Positions 1-10,358 of a stretch of 64,000 nucleotides of DNA are shown in pieces. Position 1 is the stretch's first letter. The number at the start of each line of letters is the position of its first letter. The stretch is from assembly GCF_904848675.1 (NCBI RefSeq), contig NZ_LR890047.1:992001-1056000 (forward strand), written 5' to 3'. Under the pieces are notes generated by a model. That model ran no database searches. It had not been told where the DNA came from and saw only the letters and a list, made by a program, of their open reading frames with translations. The position numbers were made by a program, and so were the translations under genes. The DNA comes from Profftia tarda. GTDB lineage: Bacteria; Pseudomonadota; Gammaproteobacteria; Enterobacterales; Enterobacteriaceae.

Positions 1-573
1 TTGGCTAGTGATGTTAATTTGGTATAAGCTTTTATTAGCTTCAATAACAGTTCCAAAGATCCAGACTTTATGATCCTGCAAATAACGCATAGTGCGTGCT
101 AAGTTGGTTACGGGAATTAATGGAACAGTTTCCGCGGCACCACAAGCTATTTTTTTGGCTGTTGCATTCAATTGTGCAGACCTATCTTTGGGAATAATAA
201 CCATATCGACAGCGGCAGCATCAGCGCTACGCAAACATGCTCCGAGATTATGCGGGTCGGTTACTCCGTCCAGAATCAGGAGTAATGGAGGATTCTTCGA
301 CTGTTTAAGCAAAGAGGGCAAATTTTTTTCCTGATACTCTCTACCTTGAAGAACACGTGCGATAATCCCCTGATGCACCCCACTTGCCGCTTCTTTATTC
401 AACCAACGACGATGAGCTAACTGAACAACAATACCTATTTTCTCAAGTTTTGCGATTAGCAGCATAAGATTACGATCTTTATGACCATGCATTACAAAAA
501 CCTCAAGAAAACGATGCGGTTCGCATGTAAGTAAGGTTTGAATAGAGTGAATACCGTAGATAATTTGATTCAT
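1..573 (-). CDS. rlmB: 23S rRNA 2'-O-methyltransferase RlmB (3' end cut by window edge)
   Basis: RlmB is a SpoU-family enzyme that methylates the 2'-OH of G2251 in 23S rRNA using S-adenosylmethionine. The visible 191 codons start MNQIIYGIHS and carry the family stretches GVHQGIIARV, ILDGVTDPHNLGACLRSAD and KDRSAQLNATAKKIACGAAE, which match E. coli RlmB closely. Roughly the last 50 residues, including the C-terminal knot motif, lie outside the window. An ATG one codon upstream (576) is also possible; 573 gives the E. coli-like N-terminus. No clear Shine-Dalgarno precedes it. In E. coli rlmB follows rnr; no rnr is seen here. Confidence 0.93.
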   Translation of the reverse strand, partial: MNQIIYGIHSIQTLLTCEPHRFLEVFVMHGHKDRNLMLLIAKLEKIGIVVQLAHRRWLNKEAASGVHQGIIARVLQGREYQEKNLPSLLKQSKNPPLLLILDGVTDPHNLGACLRSADAAAVDMVIIPKDRSAQLNATAKKIACGAAETVPLIPVTNLARTMRYLQDHKVWIFGTVIEANKSLYQINITSQ

Positions 574-576
574 CAT

Positions 577-1246
577 TTGTCATACTATAATATTAACTAC
601 CTATATCAATTTCTTATAAAATATATAAGTATTAGATTTTAGGTAGACATAAATTTATCCTATTTCTCACTAAAATCATATCATTGCTTCTAATGATTTT
701 ATAAAATTTTTTTATTTTTTAAAGAAAAAATAGATGAATTGTGCTAATTGCTAGAATTAATAAAGCTATTCCGATCTAAAGATTGTATATTAGATAATTA
801 TCAGATATCTAAGAATACTTTTATTCAAAAAAGTACCTAATAAATCACAATACTATTTATGCTTTCCCGACTACCTTATATACTTATCCATGAGAAATGA
901 TAAAATATTACTCTAAATATGGATATTACGAATATCTAACTAATACTAAATATATTAGAAATAAAAAGTTCGCTCAATAAACAAAAGATACTTAAATTAT
1001 ATTTTGTTATGAAATATATAATTCAATATTATTGAGCATAACTATATTAATATTAAGGATAAGCATCAATAATAGTTAGTTTAATAATACAATTTATCCC
1101 TTGCTCTATCACTACAAGTCTTATGATATGCGTTATTTATTAATGAGTATATGACGATATCTATTAACAAATTAAGGAATTAAAATATTATATACAGATA
1201 TGATAATAATAGAGAGTAACTATTTGTGACCTCTATTATTTATATA
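577..1246. other. AT-rich intergenic DNA between rlmB and pykF
   Basis: No credible gene. It separates two minus-strand genes and has stop codons in every frame. The only structure I see is the weak hairpin next to pykF (listed separately). No rnr remnant could be recognised where E. coli has rnr. Confidence 0.6.
1205..1240 (-). terminator. Weak hairpin downstream of pykF
   Basis: A 10-bp inverted repeat (AATAATAGAG / CTCTATTATT) with a 16-nt loop lies just after the pykF stop. On the minus strand the second arm is followed by ATTATC, not a clean U-run, so termination is only suggested by position. Confidence 0.35.
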
Positions 1247-2662
1247 CTAAAGTACGTGCACGGAAACTGTATTAACCGTATTATTTGACACTAGCGCACC
1301 AGAGATCATAACTACAATATCACCCTTTTGAGATAAACCGCTTTCAATTGCAATTTTTTTACCTATAAGGTAAAAATGATCTATAGAAGAAATATCTTTA
1401 ATAAGTATAGGCACGACGCCTTTACTTAATAACAGCTGGCACGAAGTTACTGGATCAGTAGTCAAGGCTAGGATCATCGCATTCGGGAAATATTTGCGCA
1501 CAGCTTTTGCAGATTTGCCACCCAAAGTTGCAATAACAATCAGTGGTGAATGTAATTTTTCAGAAGTTTTAACTGCTGCACAGCAAATAGCTTCAGTAAT
1601 ATTCATCTGATAATTACGATCAGTAGTCTCTATGCGGCTCTTCATGACACGGTCTGTACGCTCACATATAGTCGACATAATAGTTACTGCTTCCACTGGA
1701 TATTTACCCTTAGCACTCTCGCCGGAGAGCATAACGGCATCAGTGCCGTCTAGGATTGCATTAGCAACGTCACCTGCTTCTGCGCGAGTTGGACGTGGTT
1801 TTTTAATCATTGAGTCTAGCATCTGAGTAGCAGTGATAACTACTTTACTTGCTCGATTACATTTTGCAATCATCATTTTCTGCGCGAAGATTACTTCCTC
1901 AATAGGGATCTCAACACCGAGATCACCACGAGCGACCATAATACCGTCAGAAACTTCTAATATTTCTTCGAAGTTTCTGAGACCTTCTTGGTTTTCTATT
2001 TTGGAGATAATTTGGATATTTTCACCATTATGTGCCTGCAGATGTTTACGTATTTCCATAACATCGGAACCTTTACGTATAAATGAAGCTGCGATAAAAT
2101 CAACACCTTGCTCACATCCAAAGAGCAAATCACTCTTATCTTTTTCTGCGAGAACTGGAAGTTTAATAGACACTCCTGGAAGGTTAATACCTTTATTTTC
2201 TCCTAAATCACCTGCGTTCAATACCTTACATACAACTTCACGTTCCAAAACTGCAGTAACTTCCATAGAAATTAAACCATCGTCAACTAAGATAGTATCA
2301 CCTTTTTTTAGATCACAGACAAAACCGGGGTATGTCACAGCAATACGATTTGCATCCCCTGGCATACTATAAGGATCAGTTGTAAATGTAAAGGTCTGCC
2401 CTAGAGTCAAGACTGCATCTTTGCCATCCTTTAGCTTCATAGTACGAATTTCTGGACCTTTAGTATCTAATAAAATAGCTGCTTTCTTGCCAGTATTTTT
2501 CATTACAGCACGGAGATTTTTGATACGATGACCGTGTTCTTCATGATTACCGTGCGAGAAGTTTAATCGCATAACATTCATACCTGCATTCAGCATTTTA
2601 TTAAGCATGGCTTCTGATTCAGTCTTAGGACCAATGGTGCATACTATTTTAGTCTTTTTCAT
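1247..2662 (-). CDS. pykF: Pyruvate kinase I (PykF)
   Basis: Converts phosphoenolpyruvate and ADP to pyruvate and ATP, the last step of glycolysis, in the cytosol. The 471-residue protein matches E. coli PykF (470 residues) along its length: N-terminal MKKTKIVCTIGPKTES, RLNFSHG, the LDTKGPEIRT stretch, the active-site ISKIENQEG, the GDLGVEIP and TQMLDSM barrel motifs, and the GDIVVMISG segment of the C-terminal domain. An in-frame ATG 18 nt upstream exists; the ATG at 2662 is preferred because it reproduces the conserved N-terminus. In E. coli pykF, the tRNA-Val genes and mdtK lie in one chromosomal stretch, as here. All catalytic features seen are intact. Confidence 0.97.
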   Translation of the reverse strand: MKKTKIVCTIGPKTESEAMLNKMLNAGMNVMRLNFSHGNHEEHGHRIKNLRAVMKNTGKKAAILLDTKGPEIRTMKLKDGKDAVLTLGQTFTFTTDPYSMPGDANRIAVTYPGFVCDLKKGDTILVDDGLISMEVTAVLEREVVCKVLNAGDLGENKGINLPGVSIKLPVLAEKDKSDLLFGCEQGVDFIAASFIRKGSDVMEIRKHLQAHNGENIQIISKIENQEGLRNFEEILEVSDGIMVARGDLGVEIPIEEVIFAQKMMIAKCNRASKVVITATQMLDSMIKKPRPTRAEAGDVANAILDGTDAVMLSGESAKGKYPVEAVTIMSTICERTDRVMKSRIETTDRNYQMNITEAICCAAVKTSEKLHSPLIVIATLGGKSAKAVRKYFPNAMILALTTDPVTSCQLLLSKGVVPILIKDISSIDHFYLIGKKIAIESGLSQKGDIVVMISGALVSNNTVNTVSVHVL

Positions 2663-4071
2663 AAAATTTACTTTCTGCAAATTATTATATTTTATTCAAA
2701 ATGCGCTTCTAGAGCACCAATAAAATTCTGAGGTGATATATGATATATTATATGGTTGCAAGGTTATCAGTCTAAGACGATAAATCTTAGGCATCAGCAA
2801 TATAAAAATAATTTAAAATAGACCTTTACTCTGCAATACTTTTATTCAATTAATTAGTCTAATAAGGATATACTAACTTGGCGTAATATTTTTATGCGTT
2901 AAAGCGCTATCCAGTATTTTTTATTCTCTATAACGTGAATAGTACTGATTATAGATAGCTACAAGATTATCTTAAGATAAGATCAAGCTAAAATTAGAAC
3001 TGATAAGTTATCTAAACTAATTATTTACCATCCTAACCTGTCTATATAAATAATAGTGTAATTTAGTATGATAGACCAGTTTATATTACCACCCAAATTC
3101 TTCTTTTGCCAATTAATAGTAATATTTTAATATTATTGATCTAGCAAACATATTATAATAATATATTACTCTTATATATGGATATATCATGTTTATAACT
3201 CTTTTATCGCAGCAATAGAGATTATCAATACTATTAATAGAGCAAACCCTTTTTTATTTATCACCATAAGGTTCGTAAGATTGCAGAACCATATGCGAAG
3301 TCACACAACATATAAAAATAAATAATCTTATATCATTGATTACCTTACATCCTGTTTTGGCTAAAGCGCATAATCAATATCTTTTATAATCGATGCTATT
3401 ATATATCAATGTACTTTCCCTCTTGTTTTATTACAGCAGTTTTACGGAAGAGGGTTTTAACATTATATAGACAAGATAGTATCTAAAAATATTTATCCTC
3501 ATATTTATATTTTTTTCTCGCCCAATACAATGCTGCTAGGAAATATAAAATAAGTCATTATATATTGAAACATATCTCGAAGAACATAGCAGGATAGCAA
3601 ATAATAATAATTATTGAGATGGAACATGCATGGAAATGCATAGTTTAATTATTAATGAATCAACCATACCTTTAGAAAAGGCTTGCTACAGGATTGTGTC
3701 CTTTTAGGAGATCTCTGTATTAATTTTAAATCTTCTGTTCTTTTATTTTAAGTAATTTTTTAAAAGACCATAATAATGGCGATAAGAACACATGCTATAA
3801 GTTTGATATATTTTAACAAAATGATATATAAAGAGGATAATAAAATAATAAAATTATTAGGGCGTATTTAATATATATATACTTGATATGTCTATATTGC
3901 TTAGCAATAAACATTGTTATAATAGACATTATAACTGATCGATATAATAATACTAAAGTTTATATGCAAACAAAAAGTCTATGATTATTTAACCTTTAGG
4001 AGTCATCTACCTGCAATCAGATCTTTTAACATCCATTAATTAAATAAAAATGAATGCATAGACAAAATAAA
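2663..4071. other. AT-rich intergenic DNA between pykF and tRNA-Val
   Basis: About 1.4 kb without a usable frame. E. coli carries several ydh genes at this place, so the stretch is probably eroded gene sequence. A short frame starting at 3637 is open for 24 codons before a stop, with no homology that I recognise. No promoter, repeat or RNA gene stands out. Confidence 0.5.
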
Positions 4072-4148
4072 TGGTGCGTCCGAGTGAATTTGAATCACCG
4101 ACATCCACCATGTCAAGGTGGTGCTCTAACCAACTGAGCTACGGACGC
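4072..4148 (-). tRNA. valV: tRNA-Val (GAC)
   Basis: A 77-nt minus-strand cloverleaf. The 7-bp acceptor stem GCGTCCG pairs with CGGACGC, followed by discriminator A and an encoded CCA end. The D arm contains AGCTCAGTTGGTTAGAGC, the anticodon stem CCACC/GGTGG closes loop TTGACAT (anticodon GAC), and the T loop is TTCAAAT. It is very close to E. coli tRNA-Val(GAC). E. coli has two such genes beside mdtK (valV, valW); only one remains here. It reads valine codons GUC and GUU. Confidence 0.97.
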
Positions 4149-4285
4149 ATCTTTATTTTGAACTACAAAATATTATACAGCAATATATTATAAATAAAAT
4201 TAACAGAACATTAAAGCACTGATAGCTTAAAATGCTATATTTATTAAATTTATATAATTATTAATTATAGGAAAATCTTGCTCAA

Positions 4286-4315
4286 ACTAGAATTTGAGAC
4301 CTTGAAGATTCTAGT
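4286..4315 (-). terminator. Possible mdtK terminator hairpin
   Basis: An 8-bp stem ACTAGAAT / ATTCTAGT lies about 30 nt after the mdtK stop. The downstream minus-strand sequence TTGAGC is not U-rich, so this is a weak call. Confidence 0.3.
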
Positions 4316-4342
4316 ATATTAGATATCTTTCTATTGCGCATA

Positions 4343-5716
4343 CTAATGAGCAGCCCGTTGTAAGATCCATACTGCTGGTTGATTCTGTAGCCAGCGTATG
4401 CGTAACGCAATCATAATAGCAGCAGCAGTTAGACCTATAATAAAACCGGTCCAGAAACCGCTTGGTCCCATAGCAGGAACTATATAATTTGTCAAAGCTA
4501 GAATATATCCGATAGGAAATCCTAAGAGCCAATAAGCTGTAAAGGTGATAAAGAAGATGGAGGCAGTATCTTTATAACCACGCAACACTCCACTACCAAT
4601 AACTTGTATAGAATCAGAAAGTTGGTAAATTGCTGCTAAAAGCATCAAATGCGATGCCATAGTAATCACTTCCGGATTATCATTATAGAGGAATGCTATA
4701 GATTCACGGAATATGACTGTGAAAACAGCAGTGCATGCAGCCATGATCATCCCGACTGCAAGACTAGCTCGGGAAGCAATTTTTGCGTTATCTGCTGAAC
4801 CTTCACCCAAGAGATAGCCGACTCGTATAGTAGCTGCTACTCCTAACGACATGGGCATGACAAACATCATAGAACTAAAGTTTAGGGCAATCTGGTGACC
4901 AGCTACTGCAACAATACCGAGTGGTGAAACTAAGAGCGCTACCACTGCAAACAAGGTTACTTCGAAAAATAGCGCTAAAGCTACAGGCATACCAATATTG
5001 ATTAGGCGTTGAATTGTAATCCAACGCGGTGCTTCTATGCTGCGTTTAGGGCGCAGATCATAAAAATTTGAGGAGTGGCGGACATACCAACGCATAATAA
5101 AGTACATGACCCAATAAACGGTTCCTGTTGCTACACCGCATCCAACTCCACCAAGAGCTGGAGCACCTAACTTACCGTAAATAAAGATATAGTTAATAGG
5201 AATGTTTACTAAAAGACCTATAAAACCTATAACCATGCCTGGCTTAGTTTTGGATAAACCCTCACACTGATTACGTAGCACCTGGAATAAGAGATATCCT
5301 GGTGCGCCCCACATTATAGCATGCAAATATCCTATAGCTTTATTAGATAAATCATAATCAATATTACGCATCATATCGATGATATGTTTGGCGTTATAAA
5401 GTACCGAGATGATGATAGTTGAAATAACTAGTACTAACCAGAATCCTTGTTGTACTTGATGCCCTATCTTATCGCGTTGACCAGCACCATTAAACTGAGC
5501 AATAATAGGTATAAGAGCTAATAACAAGCCATGGCCGAATAGAATAGCTGGTAGCCAAATAGAGGTGCCAATAGCAACTGCTGCCATATCTATAGCACTA
5601 ACGCCACCTGCCATAATAGTGTCAACAAAACCCATGGCAGTTTGTGAAATTTGCGCAATAATAACAGGAATAGCCAAAGTTAATAGGCTACGCGCTTCTA
5701 TCCAATACTTCTGCAC
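4343..5716 (-). CDS. mdtK: MATE-family multidrug efflux pump MdtK
   Basis: Inner-membrane cation/drug antiporter of the MATE family, about twelve transmembrane helices. With a GTG start at 5716 the protein is 457 residues, the same as E. coli MdtK, and begins VQKYWIEARSLL like the E. coli MQKYISEARLLL. Diagnostic segments include QTAMGFVDTIMAGG, GTSIWLPAILFGHG, QCEGLSKTKPGM and FSSMMFVMPMSLGVAAT. The GTG is preceded by AAAGGTG at a suitable distance; an in-frame upstream start would add 30 non-homologous residues. It is flanked by tRNA-Val and, divergently, by the dead ribE, as in E. coli. Confidence 0.95.
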   Translation of the reverse strand: MQKYWIEARSLLTLAIPVIIAQISQTAMGFVDTIMAGGVSAIDMAAVAIGTSIWLPAILFGHGLLLALIPIIAQFNGAGQRDKIGHQVQQGFWLVLVISTIIISVLYNAKHIIDMMRNIDYDLSNKAIGYLHAIMWGAPGYLLFQVLRNQCEGLSKTKPGMVIGFIGLLVNIPINYIFIYGKLGAPALGGVGCGVATGTVYWVMYFIMRWYVRHSSNFYDLRPKRSIEAPRWITIQRLINIGMPVALALFFEVTLFAVVALLVSPLGIVAVAGHQIALNFSSMMFVMPMSLGVAATIRVGYLLGEGSADNAKIASRASLAVGMIMAACTAVFTVIFRESIAFLYNDNPEVITMASHLMLLAAIYQLSDSIQVIGSGVLRGYKDTASIFFITFTAYWLLGFPIGYILALTNYIVPAMGPSGFWTGFIIGLTAAAIMIALRIRWLQNQPAVWILQRAAH

Positions 5717-6163
5717 GTATACACCTTTATATTTTAAGATGGATAAAGGAAAGATCAGTAAAGACCTCTTTGCAAGAAAAACTAAATATAAAAATTCTAT
5801 ATTCAAAATAAATATAAAAAATCAAATAAAAACTAAGAAAATGAAATTATTCTTAGGATAAAATCGCCATCATATATTGATGCTTATACTATTATCGTTA
5901 TGTGAAATACTCGTTAATTGATAAAATTATTAACCTGCAATATACCGTTCAGAAATAGCGCTAAACATGCATATATAGTCAATCTCATAGGCATAAAATA
6001 TACACAAAATGCTGACCTATTATTATCAACACAATAAAATTGTGTATTGTTAATGATGAATGAAGATATGCTAATATATTGAATACATATATTTTATTTT
6101 ATGCGTTAATTGAAGAAAATTCTAGAAAATTTTTATAAAACAGGTTATTGAAAATACTTATGT
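5717..6163. other. Divergent promoter region between mdtK and the ribE relic
   Basis: Intergenic DNA in the position of the divergent mdtK/ribE control region of E. coli. The mdtK ribosome binding site lies at its left edge. I cannot place a promoter with confidence and see no riboswitch. Confidence 0.4.
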
Positions 6164-6790
6164 ATATTTACTAGCGTCATTCAGTATATAGTTACGTTAG
6201 TATCCATTGCTAAAAACTTAAATTTTCTTACCTATGTATTAAAAATTCTAAAAAATAGATTCTGCTAGATCTATATCTTGCTTCATCAGTAGTTCATAAT
6301 ACTTGCTGTTTGACTGTTGCTAGGATTGAAGGCAAGTTAGTGATTTTTGATTTAATGATATAGATAGTGCACCTTACTAACCTAGGTCAAGTAATAGGGC
6401 TGGATGCTTAGTTTATCTGAATCATGCGACAAAATTCAACGAAGAATAGGTAGTCCTTACTATATTAGGAATATATAATAAGGACTCCTGAAATTGTGAA
6501 TATTATTATTTCAAAAAATCATTATTAATTTTTTCAAAATGCAAATTAATAAACTTATAAAATACTTTTTGAAAAAAGTATTTACCGGCATTCCTATCTT
6601 AGTTTAACTATTAATTTTGTGATCAACAACCGTTTCTGTGTATATCTTATCCAAAATATTTTTTACTTACTACCTTAAGGTCGAGTTGCTTAGAGGCTAG
6701 AGTAATTATCAAGACCAACTGGCAAACACAGGCAGTCCTAAATAATTTAGAGTACTTTTGTCTTTTTATAGATTATATTAATAATAAGTA
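6164..6790 (+). pseudogene. ribE: Riboflavin synthase alpha chain (ribE) remnant
   Basis: Intact RibE makes riboflavin from two 6,7-dimethyl-8-ribityllumazine molecules. Here the gene is readable in pieces across frames: IFTSVIQ near the start (E. coli MFTGIVQ), then CCLTVARIEGKLVIFDLM and IVHLTNLG at about 6305-6395, ATKFNEEIG near 6440, NRFCVYLI near 6630, and LEARVIIKTNWQTQAV near 6690-6740. Stops and frameshifts interrupt it repeatedly. The length fits a 213-residue protein, so it decayed by point changes and small indels rather than by deletion. It is divergent from mdtK as in E. coli, which supports the identification. Two palindromes lie inside it (6452-6486, 6560-6583). Confidence 0.85.
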
Positions 6791-7070
6791 AAACAAACAA
6801 ATAAATATTTATCTATAAATAAAGTAAAGCAACTTTTTTCTTATAAAAGAAAGAATAGCATGATTAAGATATGTATACAAAAGACATAAGCTTAAAATTT
6901 CGCATCTTATTAAATTTAGATGTAATAATAGTTGTGGATGTAACTATAAACCTTATAAACATCAACTTTCTTTTTCAAGAAATGCTATAAAATAGCAAAA
7001 ATCAATAATTTATAATGATTTCATTATAACTACTAAAACATCACTTAGAGAAAAGAGCATTAGAAAGAAA

Positions 7071-7165
7071 TATGCTAATCCGTTATTTATTTTCTCATGT
7101 AATTAAGATTTTTATATAAAGATAGTTGACTGCAAAATGATATATGAGAAAAATAAATTAGCATA
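7071..7165. repeat. Imperfect inverted repeat, 22-28 nt arms
   Basis: The left arm (7071-7098) begins TATGCTAAT and ends TTATTTTCTCAT. The right arm (7144-7165) is its near complement, beginning ATGAGA and ending ATTAGCATA. A 6-nt bulge and a one-base difference interrupt the pairing, and about 45 nt separate the arms. There is no transposase gene nearby. Confidence 0.5.
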
Positions 7166-7991
7166 CCTTCTATCTATAATAAAATACAAATAGAAAGTTG
7201 CAGATGATATTTTAATATTCAGCACATCTATATATATTTTATCAACTTACTAAGATATTAAAATATAATTTTAAATAGAGATATTGAAATTTATATCCAT
7301 AAATCCTTTATGAAAATCTCTATATGATTTTTAAAAGATTGTGAATTTTTTATGTAATTATATAATTTAATTATTGTTTTACGTATCAGTAAATGCTTAA
7401 AGAAGCTGTATGATAGGATCAATCATAATATAGAAATCTTTAATTTTATGATACTTGATTTTATCTATAGCTCATATCAAAGTATATGAGTGATGTTAAG
7501 TGAACATAATTTAACATATATCACACTGTATATATGTTGCATAAAAATGAATCGTATTTTTAAACTATATTTATAGTAGAAAACATCCTGAATAATCTAT
7601 ATAATCTTTAACTAGATGATGTTTCCTGTTATTTATTTATAACCAAATAGATTATTTGTATTTTTACAATCTAACAACTAAGGGTAGTAAAAATTGCAAA
7701 ATAATAAATCTTTACTTATCTTCAGATAATGTGATATTTCTTTAGAAATATTAACAAAAAGTGACATACAATCTTCATTAGCATTAGGATTAATAGTCAT
7801 TGTTATATTTAAATGCTCAGAAATATTCTTATAAATAATTTATTGATTATCTTTATCTATTAAATAAATTACTTCCTATTAAGCATACTGCAGTCTTCCT
7901 AAGAAACTTGATAATATTTTATATAAATAATAGTTAATAATTTTCTATGCTGTTCTATAATATGCAGATAACCTAAATTATTTAATGAAAA

Positions 7992-8062
7992 GAGCAACTA
8001 ATAGTTGCTATTAAAATCAGAAATAGCAAAAACGGAATTACTACAAAACTCCGTTTTTGCTA
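7992..8062 (-). terminator. Two hairpins after tktA, likely terminator
   Basis: Reading on the minus strand from tktA, a 13-bp stem (8024-8036 with 8050-8062; TAGCAAAAACGGA and complement) ends in a U-rich arm, GTTTTTGCTATTTC. A second short stem AGCAACT/AGTTGCT (7992-8008) is followed by CTTTTC. Position and U-richness fit intrinsic termination. Confidence 0.55.
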
Positions 8063-8077
8063 GAAATAAATATCTGA

Positions 8078-10072
8078 CTACTTGATCAATTCTTTGGCTG
8101 TAGCAATAATATTCTCTGTAGTAAAACCAAACTCTTTAAACAATACATCAGCTGGTGCTGATGCTCCAAATGTAGTCATACCAATAATACCGCCATCTAA
8201 ACCAACGTATTTATACCAAAAGTCAGAAATACCAGCTTCTATTGCAATACGAGCAGTAACTTCCGGTGGTAATACAGATAAACGATAGTCAGTATCTTGT
8301 TTATCAAAAACTTCGCTAGAAGGCATAGAGACTACTCGTATTTTGTGTCCTGCAGATATCATTTTACTTGCAGCTTGCATGGCAAGGTTAACTTCTGAAC
8401 CGGTTGCAATAAAGATGAGCTCTGGGTCTCCAGTACAGTCTTTTAGGATATAACCCCCGCGAGAGATATTACTAACTTGCGTCGGAGTGCGAACCATCTG
8501 TCGTAGATTTTGTCGAGACAATATAAGAGCAGATGGACCATCATTGCGCTGAATAGCACACTGCCAAGCAACAGCAGATTCGACCTGATCACATGGACGC
8601 CATGTATGAATATTTGGTGTTAAGCGCAGCATTGATATCTGTTCGATAGGTTGGTGAGTTGGGCCATCTTCCCCTAAACCAATAGAATCATGAGTATAAA
8701 CGAATATATTTCGAATCTTCATTAATGCTGCCATACGCACTGCGTTACGTGCATATTCCATAAACATCAAGAAAGTTGCACCGTATGGCAAAAATCCACC
8801 ATGCAATGCAATTCCATTCATAATAGCAGACATGCCAAATTCACGCACACCATAATGTATATAGTTACCAGATATTGCTGTGTTGAGGGACTTAGAGCCA
8901 GACCAGATAGTCAAGTTACTTGGGCTTAAATCAGAAGAGCCACCCAAAAATTCTGGAAGAAGTTTGCCAAAAGCCTCTAGAGTATTCTGTGACGCTTTGC
9001 GACTAGCAATATTAGCAGGATTTTCTTGCAAATGATTAATAAATTTTTTTGATTCTTTAGTCCAACAAGCAGGAAGTTCGCCTATTACGCGACGTTTAAA
9101 TTCAGCAGCGAGCTCAGGAAATGAATCTTGATAAGAGGACATTTTTGTATTCCAATCTCTTTCTTTATTCATACCTGCCGCCCTAGCATCCCATTGAGTA
9201 TAAATATCTTGAGGAATTTCAAAAGGGGCATAATTCCATCCCAATGCTTTGCGAGTAGCTTCGATTTCAACTGTACCTAATGGCGAGCCATGTGATTCGT
9301 GAGAGCCCGCTTTATTTGGAGAGCCAAAACCTATAGTAGTTTTGCAGATAATAAGAGATGGTTTATCTTTTATGTTGCGCGCTTTTTCAATTGCATTTTT
9401 GATATCATTGCGGTTATGCCCATCGACGCCGCAGATAACATTCCAACCATAAGATTCAAAACGATTAGTAGTGTTATCAGTAAACCAACCTTTAACATGA
9501 CCATCAATAGAAATACCGTTATCATCATAGAATGCTATCAGTTTTGCTAACCGTAGGGTACCTGCTAAAGAACAAACTTCATGAGAAATTCCCTCCATCA
9601 TGCACCCATCCCCTAAAAATACATAGGTGTAGTGGTTAACTATTTCATGATTAGGGCGATTAAACTGCGCTGCTAAAGTACGCTCAGAAATGGCCATACC
9701 AACTGCATTGGCAATACCCTGTCCAAGTGGACCAGTAGTAGTCTCAACACCAGGAGTATAACGATATTCTGGATGACCGGGAGTTTTTGAATGCAGCTGG
9801 CGAAACTTTTTGATTTCATCAATTGGCAGATCATAACCAGAAAGGTGTAACAAACTATAAATTAACATTGATCCATGACCATTTGATATAACAAATCGAT
9901 CACGATCAACCCAATCTGGATTGGCTGGGTTGTGGTTCATGTAATCACGCCACAGAACTTCCGCGATATCAGCCATTCCCATAGGAGCGCCTGGATGACC
10001 AGAATTAGCTTTCTGTACAGCATCCATACTAAGTGCACGGATCGCATTGGCAAGCTCTTTACGATAAATCAT
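8078..10072 (-). CDS. tktA: Transketolase
   Basis: Thiamine-diphosphate enzyme of the non-oxidative pentose phosphate pathway, moving two-carbon ketol units between sugar phosphates. The 664-residue protein matches E. coli TktA (663): MIYRKELANAIRALSMD, NSGHPGAPMGMAD, GPLGQGIANAVGMA, the diphosphate-binding GDGCMMEGISHE followed by DDNGISIDG, GAFGG-type middle-domain residues, and HDSIGLGEDGPTHQP. The ATG at 10072 has GGAG six nucleotides upstream; a TTG four codons earlier is the only longer option and would overlap that site. It stands alone; with one copy visible, it probably covers both TktA and TktB roles. Catalytic motifs are intact. Confidence 0.97.
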   Translation of the reverse strand: MIYRKELANAIRALSMDAVQKANSGHPGAPMGMADIAEVLWRDYMNHNPANPDWVDRDRFVISNGHGSMLIYSLLHLSGYDLPIDEIKKFRQLHSKTPGHPEYRYTPGVETTTGPLGQGIANAVGMAISERTLAAQFNRPNHEIVNHYTYVFLGDGCMMEGISHEVCSLAGTLRLAKLIAFYDDNGISIDGHVKGWFTDNTTNRFESYGWNVICGVDGHNRNDIKNAIEKARNIKDKPSLIICKTTIGFGSPNKAGSHESHGSPLGTVEIEATRKALGWNYAPFEIPQDIYTQWDARAAGMNKERDWNTKMSSYQDSFPELAAEFKRRVIGELPACWTKESKKFINHLQENPANIASRKASQNTLEAFGKLLPEFLGGSSDLSPSNLTIWSGSKSLNTAISGNYIHYGVREFGMSAIMNGIALHGGFLPYGATFLMFMEYARNAVRMAALMKIRNIFVYTHDSIGLGEDGPTHQPIEQISMLRLTPNIHTWRPCDQVESAVAWQCAIQRNDGPSALILSRQNLRQMVRTPTQVSNISRGGYILKDCTGDPELIFIATGSEVNLAMQAASKMISAGHKIRVVSMPSSEVFDKQDTDYRLSVLPPEVTARIAIEAGISDFWYKYVGLDGGIIGMTTFGASAPADVLFKEFGFTTENIIATAKELIK

Positions 10073-10358
10073 TTTATACTCCAAATAAGGATTTTAAAAT
10101 ATAGGTTTCGAAGTTTTTCATAAACTACCTCTCAAAACCGCAATACCTAAGACAAGATGAACGTGTTAAAATTATATAATCTCTTACAACAAGATATTAA
10201 TAATAATTAATACAGATTCTATGAGAATTAAATATATAATAAAGGAAAACTTCTGTACTTTAAATTAGAGTAAAAAGATCTATATTAAAGATATTCCAGG
10301 GGGGATTTCTTAAAGAGAATATGAAAATAAATATCCTACAAATTAATTGTGATTAATC

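Larger units (their letters stand above)
6791..8077. other. AT-rich intergenic DNA between ribE relic and tktA
   Basis: No gene recognised. It contains the imperfect inverted repeat at 7071-7165 and, at the right end, two hairpins that probably terminate tktA. Confidence 0.5.

Noticed and set aside
7071..7165. Insertion sequence ends
   Set aside because: No transposase, no target duplication and no second copy in the window.
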